Below, one piece after another: positions 5,443 through 6,341 of a stretch of 6,341 bases of DNA. Each line of letters begins with the position of its first letter. Position 1 is the stretch's first letter. The DNA is from an uncultured Bacteroidales bacterium (GTDB lineage: Bacteria > Bacteroidota > Bacteroidia > Bacteroidales > F082), in contig CALEMB010000098.1 in the NCBI GenBank assembly GCA_937902805.1, forward strand, positions 1-6,341, in the 5' to 3' direction. Below the pieces are notes generated by a model. It worked only from the letters and a program-made list of their open reading frames with translations, ran no database searches and had not been told where the DNA came from. The translations under genes were made by a program, and so were the position numbers.

Positions 5443-5480
5443 GTCCCAGACTCTTTCCTTGTTTGCGAAAACACTGGGAC
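5443..5480. repeat. Seven-base inverted repeat GTCCCAG/CTGGGAC
   Basis: GTCCCAG (5443-5449) and CTGGGAC (5474-5480) are perfect complements 24 bases apart, with no further pairing outside. They lie between the XRE-ImmA promoter and the next palindromic repeat. They could be a weak hairpin or a regulator site. Confidence 0.35.
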
Positions 5481-5486
5481 TACTGC

Positions 5487-5577
5487 CTTTCTGCCCATGT
5501 CATCCCTGCGCTGGCTTGTGCGCTGGCATGGGATCTATGGGCAGAAAGCCTATAAGATCTATGGCTGCTGAAGCCGC
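5487..5577. repeat. Type 2 palindrome, copy R5, with a second right-end fragment
   Basis: The outer arm CTTTCTGCCC (5487-5496) pairs with GGGCAGAAAG (5539-5548) around the core halves ATGTCATCCC (5497-5506) and GGGATCTAT (5530-5538). The apical part contains TGCGCTGGC twice (5507-5515 and 5519-5527). After it, 5556-5576 repeats a right-hand end, with GATCTATG, CTGCTGAAGCCG, close to the right end of copy R1 but without a matching left arm. This suggests one copy inserted into, or recombined with, another. It starts about 23 bases after the DUF937 stop codon. There is no type 1 half here. Confidence 0.8.
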
Positions 5578-5599
5578 CCATTCAAAAGGAGGGGGAACT

Positions 5600-6139
5600 T
5601 TATTTTCCAAAGATCTTTCCAAGGCCTCCGAGGATATTGCCGAGGCCGTTGCCATTGCTGCTTTGGTTGCTGCTCGAAACGCCACCAAGGAGCACACCCA
5701 ACATGCCAGCCAGACCTGCTGCGTTGACACCGCTGCCTTGTTGTCCCTTACCCAACAGGGCGAGGAGGCTGGGGGCGATAGCGGCGAGGATGCTGCTCAC
5801 CGAGTTAGAGGCTACGCCCGTCTGCTGGGAGATTTTGCCGATTACCGACGACAGGCTACCGCCAAAGATATGGCTCAATATCTTGGTGCCATCAGTCAAG
5901 TCAGCGGCTTTCAGGTTGTTGAGGATGTTGCCAGCGTTGACGGCGTGGTCACCGAGGGCTTGTGCCAAGGCTTCGGCACCGCCTGCGGTGGAGGCATTCT
6001 TCTGCATCGCACCGAGCAGCGACGGCAGAGCATTATTAATGACGGAAGACACTTGTTTCGAATCAAGTTTGAGGTTGTCTGCGATGGCACCAATGGCATC
6101 ATTGCCGGTCAGTGCGCCTAAAATGTTGTTCAAGTCCAT
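5600..6139 (-). CDS. DUF937 family protein
   Basis: A 179-residue protein rich in Ala, Gly, Leu, Asn and Ser that matches the DUF937 (PF06078) pattern. Two similar blocks can be aligned: about residues 30-48 (SSVINNALPSLLGAM) and about 114-132 (SSILAAIAPSLLALLG), each the typical P-[SA]-LL helix. This points to an internal duplication. There is no signal peptide and no clear single membrane span. The C-terminal 25 residues are a low-complexity S/N/G tail ending in GNILGGLGKIFGK. The biochemical function of the family is unknown, so none is assigned. The start is ATG at 6137-6139, about 45 bases after a good TAnnTTTG box. It stands alone, with no partner within 240 bases on either side. Long frames on the opposite strand here are shadows of its GC-rich codons. 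Confidence 0.85.
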   Translation of the reverse strand: MDLNNILGALTGNDAIGAIADNLKLDSKQVSSVINNALPSLLGAMQKNASTAGGAEALAQALGDHAVNAGNILNNLKAADLTDGTKILSHIFGGSLSSVIGKISQQTGVASNSVSSILAAIAPSLLALLGKGQQGSGVNAAGLAGMLGVLLGGVSSSNQSSNGNGLGNILGGLGKIFGK

Positions 6140-6183
6140 GGTTTTTGTTTTTAAGTTATGTTGATTGCTTTGTTTGTTGATTG

Positions 6184-6214
6184 CAAATTTAGGAAAGTAT
6201 TTGATATGATGAAA
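6184..6214 (-). promoter_or_regulatory. Predicted promoter of the DUF937 gene
   Basis: On the minus strand TAAATTTG (6184-6191) is a full match to the Bacteroidetes -7 consensus. TTTC (6211-6214) lies 19 bases upstream as a weak -33 element at the end of a T-run. The leader would be about 40 bases. Confidence 0.6.
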
Positions 6215-6235
6215 AAAAAGAAAAACTTATTTATC

Positions 6236-6341
6236 GCCTCCTATAGATTCCCGCTTTCGCACATGCCCACGTTGGAATGACATAGGAGGCTATGTCTAGC
6301 AGGCCTCAACAGGTATGTCATCCCTGCGCAGGCATGCGGGC
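6236..6341. repeat. Composite palindromic repeat, copy R6 (full type 1, type 2 cut by the window end)
   Basis: The type 1 arms are 6236-6252 and 6274-6290. Compared with copy R2, 95 of 99 aligned bases are identical (6236-6334 against 480-578). Three of the four differences fall in the stem: C to T at 6242 is matched by G to A at its partner 6284, and T to G at 6285 turns a mismatch into a C-G pair. The type 2 left half (GGCCTCAACAG, ATGTCATCCC) follows and runs out of the window. The unit lies upstream of the DUF937 promoter. Confidence 0.85.

Noticed and set aside
5363..6121. 252-codon open frame on the plus strand
   Set aside because: It runs antisense to the DUF937 gene, which has a recognisable family pattern, a good promoter and the proper start. 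The plus-strand translation has no domain and begins inside the promoter region of the XRE-ImmA gene.

Overview
The window looks like a piece of a Bacteroidales chromosome, perhaps Prevotellaceae or a relative. Three likely promoters carry the Bacteroidetes -7 box (TAnnTTTG), Shine-Dalgarno sequences are mostly absent, and the protein families fit that order. Genus is an inference from general resemblance only. All six convincing protein genes lie on the minus strand.

Layout from the right-hand end, in the direction of transcription: a DUF937 protein (5600-6139); an XRE-ImmA/IrrE regulator-peptidase (4268-5326), followed by what looks like the C-terminal stub of a PIN-type toxin (4076-4267) and an intrinsic terminator (4022-4049); a 650-base gene-free mosaic of several kinds of palindromic repeat (about 3400-4020); an operon of an initiating sugar-phosphate transferase, gmd and fcl (705-3378); and a small GIY-YIG nuclease (154-432). 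The operon makes GDP-L-fucose and the polyprenyl-linked first sugar of a surface glycan. It is probably one end of a capsule, exopolysaccharide or O-antigen locus whose other genes lie outside the window.

The most unusual content is a dispersed family of palindromic repeats that fills most gaps between genes: 1-146, 480-618, 644-698, 3905-4013, 5487-5577 and 6236 to the window end. Each full unit joins two hairpins. 'Type 1' has the core ATAGATTCC...GGAATGACAT. 'Type 2' has the inverted core ATGTCATCCC...GGGATCTAT. Both fold into stems with the same asymmetric internal loop (AG opposite GAC). Outer stem arms differ between copies but stay self-complementary, including a clear C-G to T-A double change, so the paired structure itself appears to be maintained.

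The GIY-YIG gene sits inside a cluster of these units, with one hairpin 12 bases beyond its stop and more within 20-50 bases of its start. This recalls the way REP palindromes surround their RAYT transposase, but with a nuclease of a different fold. My leading hypothesis is that the small GIY-YIG protein acts on, or spreads, this repeat family. That is inference from layout and structure and has not been tested here.
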